Shown one piece after another: positions 38,144 through 48,254 of a stretch of DNA of 59,138 bases. Location: assembly GCF_030812835.1 (NCBI RefSeq), contig NZ_JAUSTM010000014.1:1-59138 (forward strand), written 5' to 3'. The notes under the pieces are model-generated. The model searched no databases. It saw only the letters and a list, made by a program, of their open reading frames with translations, and was not told the DNA's origin. The number at the start of each line of letters is the position of its first letter. Within the stretch, counting starts at the first letter, position 1. The DNA is from Streptococcus moroccensis (GTDB lineage: Bacteria; Bacillota; Bacilli; Lactobacillales; Streptococcaceae). Position numbers and translations under genes: made by a program.

Positions 38144-39078
38144 CAACAATTCAAGATAAAATTCAAAGCCAGATAGACCAAGGACTTTACCCTGGAGCTA
38201 GTCTGGCTCTTTATGACCATGGAAAATGGCAGAACGACTATTTTGGCACCATAGATGGACATCAACCCACCGAATCAAACTTAGTCTATGACTTAGCCAG
38301 TGTGTCAAAAGTCGTGGGTGTTTCAACAGTCATGATTAAGCTTCTCAAAACGGGTCATCTCGCATTAGATACACCTTTAAAAGTCTATTATCCAGCGGTT
38401 ACAAATCCAAATGTCACCATCCGAGAACTCTTGACGCACACCTCTGGGATTGATCCCTTCATTCCCAATCGTGATAACTTGGGTGCCAACGATTTAAAAA
38501 CTGCAATCGACCAGATCAAGGTGAGCGATCAAAAAATGTTTCACTATACGGATATTAATTTTATCCTGCTTGGTTTTCTCTTAGAAGAAGTCTTTGAGAA
38601 AGACTTGGCCAGTATTTTTGCGGAACAGGTCTTTAACCCCTGGCAGATGTCAGAGACAGGATTTGGTCCTGTTTTAGGAGCTGTGCCGACCATATCGGGA
38701 ATTTTAGATGGTCAGGTACATGATCCCAAAGCCAAGGTACTGGGACATCATTGTGGGTCTGCAGGCCTCTTTTCCACCCTTTCAGATTTACAGCTCTTTT
38801 GCCAGCATTATTTAGAGGATGAGTTTGCAGAGAATCTTTGGAAAAATTACACTAATGGAGAGAAAACGCGGTCTTTGGGTTGGAATTTAGATGGTGACTG
38901 GATTGACCATACGGGCTATACAGGACCTTTTGTCATGATCAATCGTAAAGACCAGCAAGCTACTATCTTCTTGACCAATAGAACCTTTGCCTATGATGAC
39001 CGTCCTCAATGGATCACTAAACGCAGAGAATTAAGAGATATCATTGAGCAAACTATGCAAAAAAAGATTAACTCATGA
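38140..39078 (+). CDS. Beta-lactamase family serine hydrolase
   Basis: This 312-residue protein has the class C beta-lactamase fold. The SxxK motif is SVSK in DLASVSKVVG (near residue 56), YxN is replaced by YTD in HYTDINFILLG (near residue 145), and HTGYTGP stands for the KTG/HxG motif. It lacks a signal peptide, so it acts in the cytoplasm, probably as an esterase or peptidase rather than a beta-lactamase. Its ATG overlaps the cppA stop, so the two are coexpressed. Confidence 0.85.
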   Translation: MTTIQDKIQSQIDQGLYPGASLALYDHGKWQNDYFGTIDGHQPTESNLVYDLASVSKVVGVSTVMIKLLKTGHLALDTPLKVYYPAVTNPNVTIRELLTHTSGIDPFIPNRDNLGANDLKTAIDQIKVSDQKMFHYTDINFILLGFLLEEVFEKDLASIFAEQVFNPWQMSETGFGPVLGAVPTISGILDGQVHDPKAKVLGHHCGSAGLFSTLSDLQLFCQHYLEDEFAENLWKNYTNGEKTRSLGWNLDGDWIDHTGYTGPFVMINRKDQQATIFLTNRTFAYDDRPQWITKRRELRDIIEQTMQKKINS

Positions 39079-39108
39079 TGCCACGTCACCGATATTGCTA
39101 TAACCAGA

Positions 39109-39138
39109 AAAGCCCTGATCAACTGATCAGGGCTTTAG
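39109..39138. terminator. Bidirectional terminator between serine hydrolase and pflB
   Basis: AAAGCCCTGATC pairs perfectly with GATCAGGGCTTT around AACT. T-rich ends on both strands serve the two convergent genes. Confidence 0.8.
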
Positions 39139-39149
39139 ATTATGATCTA

Positions 39150-41492
39150 TTAGTTGTTAACCAACTCATCTACAGAATCATCAAGTGAGAGCACTTCATG
39201 GAAGACACGTTGTGTCAACTCAGTTTTTTGTTCTTTAGTGAGGTACTTAGTGTTAACACAGTAACCTGAGATACGAACGATAACATCCTCGCCATCCATA
39301 ATTTTCTTATAGACATCGTTAAGGTCCATAACGTTCAAGTTAACGTGTTGGCCACCACCTTCAAAGTAACCATCAAGAATGGTAACAAGGTTCTTCACTT
39401 GCTCCTCAAATGTCTTACCAAGTGCTTTTGGTGATACTTGAGTGGTGAGGGAGATACCATCGTTAGCGTGGTTGAAGTTTAATTTTGAAAGTGAGTTTAA
39501 GTTTTGCAACCAACCACCACGAGCTTTAGACGTTGGGTTAGCACCTGGTGGGAAGAATTCTACTTTAGAAGTGTTAACAGAGCCATCTTCGTTAAGGAAT
39601 ACACCACGGTGAACTGGAGAGTTACCAGTTTGTTTAGAGTAAGCAACGTTTGAAGTGATGGTTAAGATTGATACAGCTGCTTCAGCATTCTTGTAAAGTG
39701 GCTTGCTAGCAAGACGCGTATAGAAGGCTTCCATCAACCATTTCGCAATGTCATCTACACGGTCGTCATCTTCACCGTAACGAGGGAAGTCACCAGTTAC
39801 TTCATAGTCGTAGATGAAGCCATCTTCGTCACGGATTGGTTTAACTTGAGCGTATTTAATCGCTGAAAGTGAGTCAACTGTGTTTGCGAATCCACAGATA
39901 CCGAATCCCATGTTAGCACGAAGGTGAGTTGGCAAGAAGGCCATTTGTACTGCTTCGTAGTTGTACTTATCTGTCATGTAGTGGATGATGTTCATCGCAT
40001 CTACATAAGTGTCAGTCAACCAATCAAGGGCGATTTCAAAGTTCTTGATAACTTTATCGTAGTCGAAGACGTCTTCATTGAATTCTTCAACACCATCAAA
40101 GACTTTGTAATCTTTGTGAACATCGTCATAACCATTGTTCCATGATGACAAGAGACCTTTAAGAACGTTAACACGAGCACCGAAGTATTGAATGTTATGA
40201 CGTTTGTCTTCGTTTTCTGGGTCAAGTGGAGATACACAACATGAGATACATGACATTTCTCCATAACCGTCTTTGGCCATTGTTGACACACCTTCGTATT
40301 GGATAGATGAGTGCTTGTGGCTCATTGCCATACAGTAGCGACGGAAAGCATATGGTAATTGGTCAGACCAAAGCACTGTCAAGTTTGGCTCTGGTGAGTT
40401 ACCGATGTTATCAAGGGTGTTGAGGAAACGGTAGTCCATTTTTGTCACGCGGTGACGGCCATCGTTACCCATACCAGCCATAGATGTTGTCAAGAAGGTT
40501 GGGTCACCTGAGTAGATTTCGTCGAATGATTTCGTACGTGCAAATTTAACCGTACGAAGTTTCAAGACGAAGTCGTCTACAAATTCTTGGATTTCAGACT
40601 CTGTGAAAGTACCGCGAGCCAAGTCACGTTCTGCATAGATATCAAGAACGATAGGCACACGTCCAAGAGAAGTAGCAGCACCATTGATGACACGGCAGAC
40701 TGCCATGAAAGCGATGTTGACCCATTGGATAGCTTCTTTAGTGTTCATCGCAGGTTTGCGAACATCGACACCATAGTGGTCACCGAGTTTTGCAACTTGT
40801 TGCAATGCTTGATACTGAAGGTTGATTTCTTCACGAAGACGGATAGATTCTTCATCAATTTCAGTGATCGCATTCCAGTCAGCAACTTTTTCTTGCATCA
40901 AGTAATCTGCACCATAAAGGGCCAGACGAGCGTACATACCGATGATACGACCACGTGAGTAGGCATCAGGAAGACCTGAAACGTGGTGAGAGTGGCGAGC
41001 ACGACGAATATTTGACGTGTAAGCACGGAAAATACCGTCGTTTACAGTTGTCGCATGTTTTGTGTAGATTTCATGAAGGACTGGATCTGGCTCATAACCG
41101 TTCTCAATCAAAGTGGTTTCAGCCATACGGATACCACCTTTTGGCATGAAGTTCAACTTGAAGAGTTCATCGTTTTGGATACCAAAGATCACTTCATTGT
41201 CTTTGTCGATGAAACCAGGACCGATATCAGCGATAGAAGTCGCACGGTCGATATCCATAGGGAAACGTGTGTCTTCGTAATGTGCTTTAGTGTCTTCGAT
41301 GATTTTCTTAATTTTTAGTGAGCGCTCAGTTGGGCCTGCTAAGAAGCTTTCATCACCATCGTACGGTGCGTAGTTTGCTTGTACGAAACGCGTTACACTG
41401 GCTTTATCTTGCCAGTCATCACCTTTGAAGCCTTCCCAGGCTTGAGCGAAAACATCTTCTGTCACGTTAGCTGTTTTAACTGTTGTTGACAT
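39150..41492 (-). CDS. pflB: Pyruvate formate-lyase
   Basis: This 780-residue glycyl-radical enzyme splits pyruvate with CoA into acetyl-CoA and formate under anaerobic conditions. The adjacent active-site cysteines are in [13 protein letters not shown] and the radical glycine is in VRISGYCVN (Gly743). It needs an activase, not in this window. Together with ackA it yields acetate and ATP. The promoter has two cre sites. It is divergent from dinB. Confidence 0.97.
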   Translation of the reverse strand: MSTTVKTANVTEDVFAQAWEGFKGDDWQDKASVTRFVQANYAPYDGDESFLAGPTERSLKIKKIIEDTKAHYEDTRFPMDIDRATSIADIGPGFIDKDNEVIFGIQNDELFKLNFMPKGGIRMAETTLIENGYEPDPVLHEIYTKHATTVNDGIFRAYTSNIRRARHSHHVSGLPDAYSRGRIIGMYARLALYGADYLMQEKVADWNAITEIDEESIRLREEINLQYQALQQVAKLGDHYGVDVRKPAMNTKEAIQWVNIAFMAVCRVINGAATSLGRVPIVLDIYAERDLARGTFTESEIQEFVDDFVLKLRTVKFARTKSFDEIYSGDPTFLTTSMAGMGNDGRHRVTKMDYRFLNTLDNIGNSPEPNLTVLWSDQLPYAFRRYCMAMSHKHSSIQYEGVSTMAKDGYGEMSCISCCVSPLDPENEDKRHNIQYFGARVNVLKGLLSSWNNGYDDVHKDYKVFDGVEEFNEDVFDYDKVIKNFEIALDWLTDTYVDAMNIIHYMTDKYNYEAVQMAFLPTHLRANMGFGICGFANTVDSLSAIKYAQVKPIRDEDGFIYDYEVTGDFPRYGEDDDRVDDIAKWLMEAFYTRLASKPLYKNAEAAVSILTITSNVAYSKQTGNSPVHRGVFLNEDGSVNTSKVEFFPPGANPTSKARGGWLQNLNSLSKLNFNHANDGISLTTQVSPKALGKTFEEQVKNLVTILDGYFEGGGQHVNLNVMDLNDVYKKIMDGEDVIVRISGYCVNTKYLTKEQKTELTQRVFHEVLSLDDSVDELVNN

Positions 41493-41531
41493 TTGAGTTC
41501 CTTCTTTCTTTTTATAGCTTTTACAACTACA

Positions 41532-41587
41532 ATTATAACATTTGGAAATCGTTTACACAAGGGAAGGGGTTGGTGTAAACGTTTTCT
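41532..41587 (-). promoter_or_regulatory. pflB promoter with two cre sites
   Basis: Minus-strand TATAAT at 41532-41537. GGAAATCGTTTACA (41544-41557) and TGTAAACGTTTTCT (41574-41587) each match the CcpA consensus at 13 of 14 positions. One overlaps the -35 region and one lies upstream, so CcpA may repress or activate depending on which is bound. Confidence 0.75.
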
Positions 41588-41714
41588 TGTGTTATTTATT
41601 TTACACTGATTAATTAGGTTAAATCCTAAATTAAGAATGTTAAGTGAATCACATTACAATTTTTTGACAATTTAATAAAGAGATGTCGTTTTCATATTAA
41701 TTTCAAAAATAAGC

Positions 41715-41720
41715 TATAAT
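41715..41720 (+). promoter_or_regulatory. dinB -10 box
   Basis: TATAAT at 41715-41720 lies in a tandem AAGCTATAA repeat, 49 bases before the dinB start. Confidence 0.5.
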
Positions 41721-41768
41721 ATAAGCTATAAGAATAGAAGAAAACTGAGTTAGAATGGAGGTGCCATC

Positions 41769-42839
41769 ATGTTGATTTTTCCCTTAATCAATGATACGAG
41801 TCGAAAGATTATTCACATTGATATGGACGCTTTTTTTGCGGCTATCGAACAAAGAGACAATCCTAAACTCAGGGGCAAGCCTGTTATTATTGCGCGTGAT
41901 CCAAGATTTTCAGGAGGTCGGGGCGTGGTCTCAACAGCTAGTTACGAGGCCAGAGAATTCGGAATTCATTCGGCTATGTCGGCAAAGGAAGCCTATGAGA
42001 GGTGTCCTCAGGGAATTTTTGTCTCAGGAAATCATGAGAAGTACAGCCAGGTAGGGCAGCAAGTCAGGCAAATTTTCTATCGCTATACAGATCTTGTTGA
42101 GCCGGTCTCGATAGATGAAGCCTATTTAGATGTTACAGTGAATAAAATAGGAAGCCAATCGGCGATTAAAATTGCCAAACTTATCCAGAGAGACATCTGG
42201 GAAGAACTTCATTTGACAGCTTCAGCAGGGGTTTCTTACAATAAATTTTTAGCTAAAATTGCATCAGATATGGAAAAACCTCACGGATTAACCGTTATTA
42301 AACCTGATGAAGCTCTTTCAGTCCTCTCTCAACTACCCGTTGAGAAATTTCATGGTGTAGGGCGAAAAACCGTTGAGCGGCTACATGCTATGGGGGTATA
42401 TACAGGAGCTGACCTGCAAAGTGTCCCAGAGATGACCTTGATTGATCGTTTTGGTCGTTTTGGATATGACCTCTATCGAAAGGCACGAGGGATTTCCAAT
42501 GCTCCCGTCAAGGTTGAGAGAACTCGAAAATCGATTGGCAAAGAGCGGACCTACAGCAAGTTTTTACGTACAGAAGAAGACGTCAAAAAAGAACTAACAA
42601 ATCTTAGTTTACGATTAGAACAAAGCTTAGAGAAACATCAGTTAGCTGGACAAACAATCGTTTTAAAAGTTCGTTATGAAGATTTTGAAACCTTGACGAA
42701 GCGTCAAACATTACCCACTGCTATAGCAACAGCAAGTGAGATTGACCAAGTAGCACAAAGTATTTATGACCAGTTGTCTCAAAATTCCTTAGGCATTCGC
42801 TTGCTAGGCATCACTGTTACAAAATTGTCCACCAAATAG
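41769..42839 (+). CDS. dinB: DNA polymerase IV (Y family)
   Basis: This 356-residue translesion polymerase copies damaged DNA. The catalytic site is visible as [18 protein letters not shown] (near residue 17) and [10 protein letters not shown] (near residue 114). The little finger domain is in the C-terminal third. No beta-clamp motif can be called with certainty. AATGGAGG lies before the ATG. Its proximity to pflB is common in streptococci. Confidence 0.95.
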   Translation: MLIFPLINDTSRKIIHIDMDAFFAAIEQRDNPKLRGKPVIIARDPRFSGGRGVVSTASYEAREFGIHSAMSAKEAYERCPQGIFVSGNHEKYSQVGQQVRQIFYRYTDLVEPVSIDEAYLDVTVNKIGSQSAIKIAKLIQRDIWEELHLTASAGVSYNKFLAKIASDMEKPHGLTVIKPDEALSVLSQLPVEKFHGVGRKTVERLHAMGVYTGADLQSVPEMTLIDRFGRFGYDLYRKARGISNAPVKVERTRKSIGKERTYSKFLRTEEDVKKELTNLSLRLEQSLEKHQLAGQTIVLKVRYEDFETLTKRQTLPTAIATASEIDQVAQSIYDQLSQNSLGIRLLGITVTKLSTK

Positions 42840-42846
42840 CATATTT

Positions 42847-42877
42847 TGAATGCGCTTTCACAAATATATGTTATAAT
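42847..42877 (+). promoter_or_regulatory. Dehydrogenase promoter with cre-like site
   Basis: TGAATGCGCTTTCA (42847-42860) matches the CcpA consensus at 13 of 14 positions. TATAAT follows at 42872-42877, so the site covers the -35 region. Confidence 0.6.
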
Positions 42878-42911
42878 AATATAGAATAAAATTATTTTTG
42901 GAGGATATCCT

Positions 42912-43673
42912 ATGCGTTTATCTGGAAAAGTTGCTATTGTGACAGGTGCTGGATCGGGAATGGGTTTAGAAACGGCTAAGCTGTTTGCTCAAGAAGGTGC
43001 CAAGCTTGTTTTGTCTGATATCAATCAAGACCGTATTGATGCCTTGGTTGATGACCTCTCATCTCAAGGTTTCACAGTTGAGGGCGTTCTGTGTGATGTT
43101 TCTGACCGTTCATCAGTAGAAGGCTTATTAGCAAAAGCAATCGAAAGTTACGGCCATTATGATATTCTGGTTAATAATGCTGGAATCATGGATGGTATGG
43201 AAGGAATTGAGTCGGTTACAGAAGAGAAGTGGGACAAGATTTTTGCTGTTAATACCAAATCCTTACTCTATGCGATTCAACCAGCAGTTCGCTATTTTAA
43301 GGAAAATGGTATTAAAGGAAGTATCGTCAACAATCTTTCTTTAGGTGCTCTTTATGGTGCTAGGGCAGGTGTGGCTTATACAGCATCTAAACATGCTGCT
43401 GCAGGAATCACTAAGAACACGGCCTTTATTTATGGGCCTGATGGCATACGTTGTAATGCTATAGCTCCAGGGGCAGTTGCAACGAATATCAGCGAAACGA
43501 TGACAGATGTGGATATGGATAGCGCTCAGCGGATAGGTCTTGGTCGAGCGACTATGCCTCATCCAGGGTCTCCTCTGGAAGCAGCACAGGCTATTCTCTT
43601 CTTAGCATCCGATGAAGCAAGCTATATCAACGGTGCTATTCTGACAGTCGATGGAGGCTGGGCATCCATCTAA
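42912..43673 (+). CDS. Short-chain dehydrogenase/reductase
   Basis: This 253-residue SDR has the NAD(P) motif VTGAGSGMGLETAK, the NNAG motif near residue 89, and the catalytic Y-x3-K in AYTASKHAAAG (near residue 158). The C-terminus ILTVDGGWASI is the usual classic-SDR end. The acidic residue after the first fold (DINQDR) suggests NAD rather than NADP. The substrate is unknown; 2,3-butanediol, glucose or acyl substrates are all possible. AATTTTTGGAGG precedes the ATG. Confidence 0.88.
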   Translation: MRLSGKVAIVTGAGSGMGLETAKLFAQEGAKLVLSDINQDRIDALVDDLSSQGFTVEGVLCDVSDRSSVEGLLAKAIESYGHYDILVNNAGIMDGMEGIESVTEEKWDKIFAVNTKSLLYAIQPAVRYFKENGIKGSIVNNLSLGALYGARAGVAYTASKHAAAGITKNTAFIYGPDGIRCNAIAPGAVATNISETMTDVDMDSAQRIGLGRATMPHPGSPLEAAQAILFLASDEASYINGAILTVDGGWASI

Positions 43674-43707
43674 TCGTTTGAGAGACCAGCAATTGACCTA
43701 ATACTAA

Positions 43708-43756
43708 AAAACGAATGGGTTTCCTTCTAAGTAAGAAGGAAACCCATTCGTTTTGG
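43708..43756. terminator. Long convergent terminator, dehydrogenase and recD2
   Basis: A perfect 21-base stem with a five-base loop (43708-43728 with 43734-43754) is bordered by A and T runs, so it can end transcription from both sides. Confidence 0.9.
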
Positions 43757-43776
43757 GTAATTGGTAAGACAAGTCT

Positions 43777-46257
43777 TCAAAGGAGTGCATTTGTCTGGAA
43801 AAAGTGCTGGATATCCTCATCGCTGATACCAATCATAGGGTCAATGCTGAGGTAGTTATCAGCTGTTAATCGATAGGATTGGCTCTTGGAGGAATCGTTT
43901 TGTCTGATCATAGAGGCATAAGCGAGAGTTGCAGTGGAGTTAGGTTGACTGTCAATTGCCTGATTGGACGTTTTTTGGCTATCGTGTTCAAGAGAGGGTT
44001 GGTCACTGGATGCTGATAAGGAAGGACTCGACTGTTCCTGGCCAAACTGTTGAACCAAATAGGTTTTACGTGCGGTTCCTGTATGGGCGCAAGCATAATC
44101 AAAGGCTGAGAGATTCCCAAGCAAAATAAGTTTACTTTTACTTCTCGTGATAGCAGTATAAAGAAGGTTTCGCTGAAGCATTCGTTTGCTACTGTTGGTC
44201 AAGGGAAGGATAACCACGGGAAACTCACTGCCTTGTGACTTATGGATCGACATGGCATAAGCAAGGGTGATTTTATACCACTCATTGCGAGAGTAGATAA
44301 CTTCACCGCCATCAAAGCTAATGGTCAGTTCGTCCTGTTTGCTGTCAGTGTATTTGGCGGGTAAGAGGTCTGTGATATAGCCTAAGTCTCCGTTAAAGAC
44401 ATTACTTTCCGCATCGTTGACCAGGTGAATGACCTTATCTCTATTGCGAAAGACAATATCGTTAAAGGCAAACTCGATTTGTCCATCAGATAGGGGATTA
44501 AGCTGGGCTTGCATGAGTTGATTGAGTTGGTCAATACCAGCTGTCCCTCGGTACATAGGGGCTAGAATCTGGATGTCTCGCGCTGCAATGCCACTAGACA
44601 TGGCAGCAGAGACAATTCTGCCAACCATCTGTGGGATATGGTCAGGTTGAGCTTCAAAGTAAGAACGGTCTGCTTTTTTTTGAGTGAAGTCAGCAGGCAA
44701 TTGGCCTTGGCGAATCTGGCTGGCCAAGGTCACGATGGTGGAATCCTCAGACTGGCGGTAAATTTTTTCCAGTTTGATGCTAGGGATGCTGTCGACTGTT
44801 AAAAGGTCGGCCAACACCTGGCCTGGATTGACCGAAGGAAGCTGGTCGCTATCCCCTACAATGAGGAGTTGGGTATTGCCTGAAATATTAGATAAAAGTT
44901 GGTAAGCCAACCAAGTATCCACCATGGAAAACTCATCGACAATGATAAACTCGGCATCGAGATAATCATTGAGATAGCTGACTTCGTCATTCGATTCTCC
45001 CGTTAAGCCTAAATGACGGTGAATCGTCGCAGATGGTAAACCGGTGAGCTCATTCATTCGTCTGGCTGCACGACCTGTCGGAGCTGCCAGCATAATCGGA
45101 CAATCACCTGTCACCTTGGTCAAATCGATCTTGTGAAGACGAGCATAAACGGCAATTAGGCCATTGATAATTGTTGTCTTCCCAGTCCCAGGTCCACCTG
45201 TTAGGATGAAGACGGATTGGTTGATGGCCTTGACGATAGCTTCTTTTTGCAGGCTGTCGTAGGTAATTCCTTGCTCGTTTTCTAGTTTAGCAATTTCTTC
45301 TAAAATAACTGATTCTTGAAAGATTCGCTCAGGACCATGCTTCATGAGACGTTTTAGCTGGGCTTCAATGCCTTGTTCAGCAAAGTAGAGGCTGTTATCG
45401 AAAATTTTAGTATCGATTTGTTGGACCTTATCAGTAGCAATGAGATTGCCAAGTTCCGAAGCAACTGCTTCTGGCGAGACCTCGATTTGTCTCGCGTCTT
45501 CTAGCAGATAAATGGTTGTTTCTAAGAGGTCTCTAGCTTCCACATAAGTGTCGCCTGTCTCCATGGAACGGCTCAAGAGGCTGTGAATGAGTCCTGCTCG
45601 AAAGCGCTCTGGGGCATCGCTTTCGATATCAAGAGCCTCTGCAATCCGATCGGCCAGTTTAAACCCAATGCCTTGGATGTCTTCGACCAATTGATAGGGA
45701 TTGTCTTCGATGACTTGCAAGGTCGTTTCCTTATAGGTATCTTGAATCTGAAAAGCTAATTTATTAGGGATACCATAGGTGGCTAGCTTTGCCAAAATCA
45801 TCTCTGTCCCATAATTGGCTCGCAATTTTTCTAAGAAATTGTCACGGGCATTTTTAGACAGACCTTGAATCTCAGTCAATTGCTCAGGTTCAGCTAAGAT
45901 CCGGTCGATGGTCTCTTCCTCGCCATAGGCTGTTACAATGCGCTCAGCTGTTTTTTGACCAATTCCTTTGAAATGATCGCTCGAAAAGTATTTAACCAAG
46001 CCCTTAGCACTAGGCTTACTACGCTCATAGCGGGTAATCTTAAGCTGTTGACCATATCTAGGATGTTGGACAATCTCCCCATAGAAACGGTAGTCTTCCC
46101 CTTCAATAACATCAGCAACTGTACCTGTAACGATAATTTCTAAGTCATCGTAGTCATCGTAGTCTGTCTCATCAATAGTGAGGACTATAATTTTGTAGAA
46201 ATTACTTGGGTTTTCAAAAATAACCCGTTCAATCGTTCCAGAAAAAAAATATTCCAT
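43777..46257 (-). CDS. recD2: ATP-dependent DNA helicase RecD2
   Basis: This 826-residue SF1 helicase unwinds DNA 5' to 3' and helps repair. The N-terminal OB region (MEYFFSGTIERVIFENPSNF) and helix-hairpin-helix repeats precede the helicase core. Walker A is TGGPGTGKTTIING, and VDEFSMVDTW and SIHKSQGSEFP are further motifs. The C-terminal 90 residues are serine and glutamine rich and look disordered. The frame extends to 46485, but the ATG at 46257 has AAAGGA upstream and matches the family start; the extension crosses the lepB terminator. Confidence 0.93.
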   Translation of the reverse strand: MEYFFSGTIERVIFENPSNFYKIIVLTIDETDYDDYDDLEIIVTGTVADVIEGEDYRFYGEIVQHPRYGQQLKITRYERSKPSAKGLVKYFSSDHFKGIGQKTAERIVTAYGEEETIDRILAEPEQLTEIQGLSKNARDNFLEKLRANYGTEMILAKLATYGIPNKLAFQIQDTYKETTLQVIEDNPYQLVEDIQGIGFKLADRIAEALDIESDAPERFRAGLIHSLLSRSMETGDTYVEARDLLETTIYLLEDARQIEVSPEAVASELGNLIATDKVQQIDTKIFDNSLYFAEQGIEAQLKRLMKHGPERIFQESVILEEIAKLENEQGITYDSLQKEAIVKAINQSVFILTGGPGTGKTTIINGLIAVYARLHKIDLTKVTGDCPIMLAAPTGRAARRMNELTGLPSATIHRHLGLTGESNDEVSYLNDYLDAEFIIVDEFSMVDTWLAYQLLSNISGNTQLLIVGDSDQLPSVNPGQVLADLLTVDSIPSIKLEKIYRQSEDSTIVTLASQIRQGQLPADFTQKKADRSYFEAQPDHIPQMVGRIVSAAMSSGIAARDIQILAPMYRGTAGIDQLNQLMQAQLNPLSDGQIEFAFNDIVFRNRDKVIHLVNDAESNVFNGDLGYITDLLPAKYTDSKQDELTISFDGGEVIYSRNEWYKITLAYAMSIHKSQGSEFPVVILPLTNSSKRMLQRNLLYTAITRSKSKLILLGNLSAFDYACAHTGTARKTYLVQQFGQEQSSPSLSASSDQPSLEHDSQKTSNQAIDSQPNSTATLAYASMIRQNDSSKSQSYRLTADNYLSIDPMIGISDEDIQHFFQTNALL

Positions 46258-46274
46258 GGTATCCTTTCCTATAT

Positions 46275-46314
46275 GAGAAAACCCAGCTCTTAAGCTGGAG
46301 CCGGGTTTTTTAAA
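46275..46314 (-). terminator. lepB terminator
   Basis: On the minus strand AAAACCC and CTC pair with GAG and GGGTTTT with small internal mismatches, followed by TTTTC. It lies between lepB and recD2, so it may be partial. Confidence 0.6.
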
Positions 46315-46933
46315 ACAAATCCATATTGGTAATCGGCCAATAACGAACCTTGACCTCGCCGACGAGGCTTTCTTCTGAATAGGTACCGACATGACGGCTG
46401 TCTTTAGAGACAATGCGGTCATCTCCAACAAGGAAATATTGCCCTTCAGGAACGGTAACCGTAAAGTTGCTATTGTAATTGGCATCTGTTGTAAAGGTCT
46501 GGGATTTTAAAGCGAGCTCTTGAAAGTAACTATTGTAACTGTAGGTTTCTTGGAGTTTATCCTTTTTAAAGGCTGCAAGGTACTCTGCAAGGTAAGGTTC
46601 GTCTACAACTTCACCATTGATGGTGAGGACATCATTGTTAAAATTAACCACATCGCCAGGCATTCCGATGACCCTTTTCACAATTTTTTTGGTTTCTCCA
46701 TTATCATCAACAGAATTGGCAACGACGACATCAAAACGCTCAATATCAGTATGCAGCATAACAATAAGCATTTCACGATCCTTCAAAGTTGGATCCATGG
46801 AGTGGCCTTCGACAGTAACGGGATTCCAAATAGTATAGCGTGAGATGAGAAAGAGTCCCATGATTAAGATAAATCCGCCCCATTCTCTGAGGAACTTTCC
46901 AAAATTAAATTGATTTTTTTGTCTTCTAGACAT
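46310..46933 (-). CDS. lepB: Signal peptidase I
   Basis: This 207-residue membrane protease removes signal peptides from secreted proteins, such as the LysM-CHAP protein here. One N-terminal membrane helix (residues 20-35) precedes the nucleophile Ser45 in VEGHSMDPTL, and the general base Lys86 is in KKIVKRVIGMPGD. VPEGQYFLVGDDR and SKDSRHVG are later family motifs. It starts two bases downstream of rnhC, so they form an operon. Confidence 0.95.
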   Translation of the reverse strand: MSRRQKNQFNFGKFLREWGGFILIMGLFLISRYTIWNPVTVEGHSMDPTLKDREMLIVMLHTDIERFDVVVANSVDDNGETKKIVKRVIGMPGDVVNFNNDVLTINGEVVDEPYLAEYLAAFKKDKLQETYSYNSYFQELALKSQTFTTDANYNSNFTVTVPEGQYFLVGDDRIVSKDSRHVGTYSEESLVGEVKVRYWPITNMDLF

Positions 46934-46935
46934 GG

Positions 46936-47856
46936 TTAAGATCTCCTAACTAATTTCTCTGCTTTTTCGGTGTTTTTAAAATGAAGTTTAGCGGTTTGAT
47001 GAAGCGAGGATCGGCCGTAGGCTTGTAAGAGTTGGGCAGCAACTTTATCAGAAGCTGGACCAGCTCCGCTAGGAAGCTTGTAGCCGACCTGCTCTCCCAA
47101 ATCGTTTAGTTGGTCTAAAAACATCGCTCGGGCAATGATTGATGAAACTGCAACAGCTAAACATTGGCTCTCAGCCTTTTCAATCAGCTGAACAGGTATG
47201 AGCAATTGATTTGGCTCATTGGCCACATACTTTTTGTAATTTTGTGAGCTGGTAAAGGCGTCAATAATGATCTGCTCGGGTGTTTCGATCTTTTGAAGAA
47301 GCAAGTAAAGAGCCTGGTTATGAAGAGCGACCTTGACTGAAACCGCATTGTGGCGACTGGGGACAACTTCGTTGTACTTGGAAGGTGACAATAACAAGGC
47401 CTGATGAGCGATTTCTTTTTCCAAAATAGGAGCAATCTGTAGAATTTTAATATCTGTCAGGCTTTTTGAATCATCAACACCTAGGGCCTTGAGCCGAGAA
47501 TGTTGGTCGGGGCGCACATAACTGGCAACAACCGCAATACCTCCAAAGTAGGAGCCGTTCCCAACCTCATCAGAACCAACCGTCGATAGAGCTTGATTCA
47601 CTCGAGAAGGTGTGAATGAAAGCCTGTCACTGGTTTTTTTATGATTATCAGTTGTGGTCTGCCACTGACTGGCTAAAGCTCGGGCCTCTAGTCCCTGAAA
47701 CATGACCTTGCCGGAAGCATAGACACTAATGGCTGTCCCATTGACTTTAAAAAAGTGCTTTTTATAGGGGTCATTGTTGGGGCTACTGTAGCTAGCATAA
47801 TGAGCAGTCAGTCGACTGATCTCATCATCAGTCAAAAGCAAAACGATTGGATTCAT
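46936..47856 (-). CDS. rnhC: Ribonuclease HIII
   Basis: This 306-residue enzyme cuts RNA in RNA-DNA hybrids. An N-terminal TBP-like substrate-binding domain (about 1-85) precedes the catalytic core. The core's acidic residues are visible as SDEVGNGSYFGG (near residue 95) and IDAFTSS (near residue 200). The early extension with FKVNGTAISVYASGKVMFQG is typical of RNase HIII and not of HII. It is divergent from zapA. Confidence 0.93.
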   Translation of the reverse strand: MNPIVLLLTDDEISRLTAHYASYSSPNNDPYKKHFFKVNGTAISVYASGKVMFQGLEARALASQWQTTTDNHKKTSDRLSFTPSRVNQALSTVGSDEVGNGSYFGGIAVVASYVRPDQHSRLKALGVDDSKSLTDIKILQIAPILEKEIAHQALLLSPSKYNEVVPSRHNAVSVKVALHNQALYLLLQKIETPEQIIIDAFTSSQNYKKYVANEPNQLLIPVQLIEKAESQCLAVAVSSIIARAMFLDQLNDLGEQVGYKLPSGAGPASDKVAAQLLQAYGRSSLHQTAKLHFKNTEKAEKLVRRS

Positions 47857-47922
47857 AGGTTTTATTTTACCATAAAATTAGGAAAATGACCGTGTCAAAT
47901 GGTCAAATGCCTAAAAATAAGG

Positions 47923-47928
47923 TATAAT
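47923..47928 (+). promoter_or_regulatory. zapA promoter -10
   Basis: TATAAT at 47923-47928, 18 bases before the zapA start. A direct repeat GTCAAATG-GTCAAATG lies just upstream (47894-47909). Confidence 0.5.
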
Positions 47929-47945
47929 GAAGGTTGAGGTAATTT

Positions 47946-48254
47946 ATGGCAAACTTAAATCGATATAAATTTACATTTTCAGACAAACAACTAACCCTAA
48001 CTACAGAGCACGACAACCTATTTATGGAAGAAATCGAACGGGTCGCTAAAGAAAAATACCAGGCTTTACAGGAGGAAATGCCAACTGCAGATTCTGAGAC
48101 TTTGGCGATTTTACTAGCCATTAATACCCTGTCTGTTCAGTTAGCTCGTGAAATCGAGTTCGAAAAGCAAGAGGAGGAATTAAATCGCCTCCGCAAAAAA
48201 TTGTTGGAGCATATTCAAACATTAGAAACCTCAGCTGAGGAGGCTCTATCATGA
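47946..48254 (+). CDS. zapA: Cell division protein ZapA
   Basis: This 102-residue protein has a small N-terminal ZapA domain (NRYKFTFSDKQLTLTTEHDN) and a C-terminal coiled coil (REIEFEKQEEELNRLRKKLL). It is expected to bundle FtsZ and support the division ring. It lies in the rnhC-zapA-cvpA-mutS2 arrangement typical of streptococci. Its stop overlaps cvpA. Confidence 0.85.
   Translation: MANLNRYKFTFSDKQLTLTTEHDNLFMEEIERVAKEKYQALQEEMPTADSETLAILLAINTLSVQLAREIEFEKQEEELNRLRKKLLEHIQTLETSAEEALS

Noticed and set aside
46258..46485. N-terminal extension of recD2
   Set aside because: It crosses the lepB terminator and the lepB coding region; the family start with AAAGGA is at 46257.
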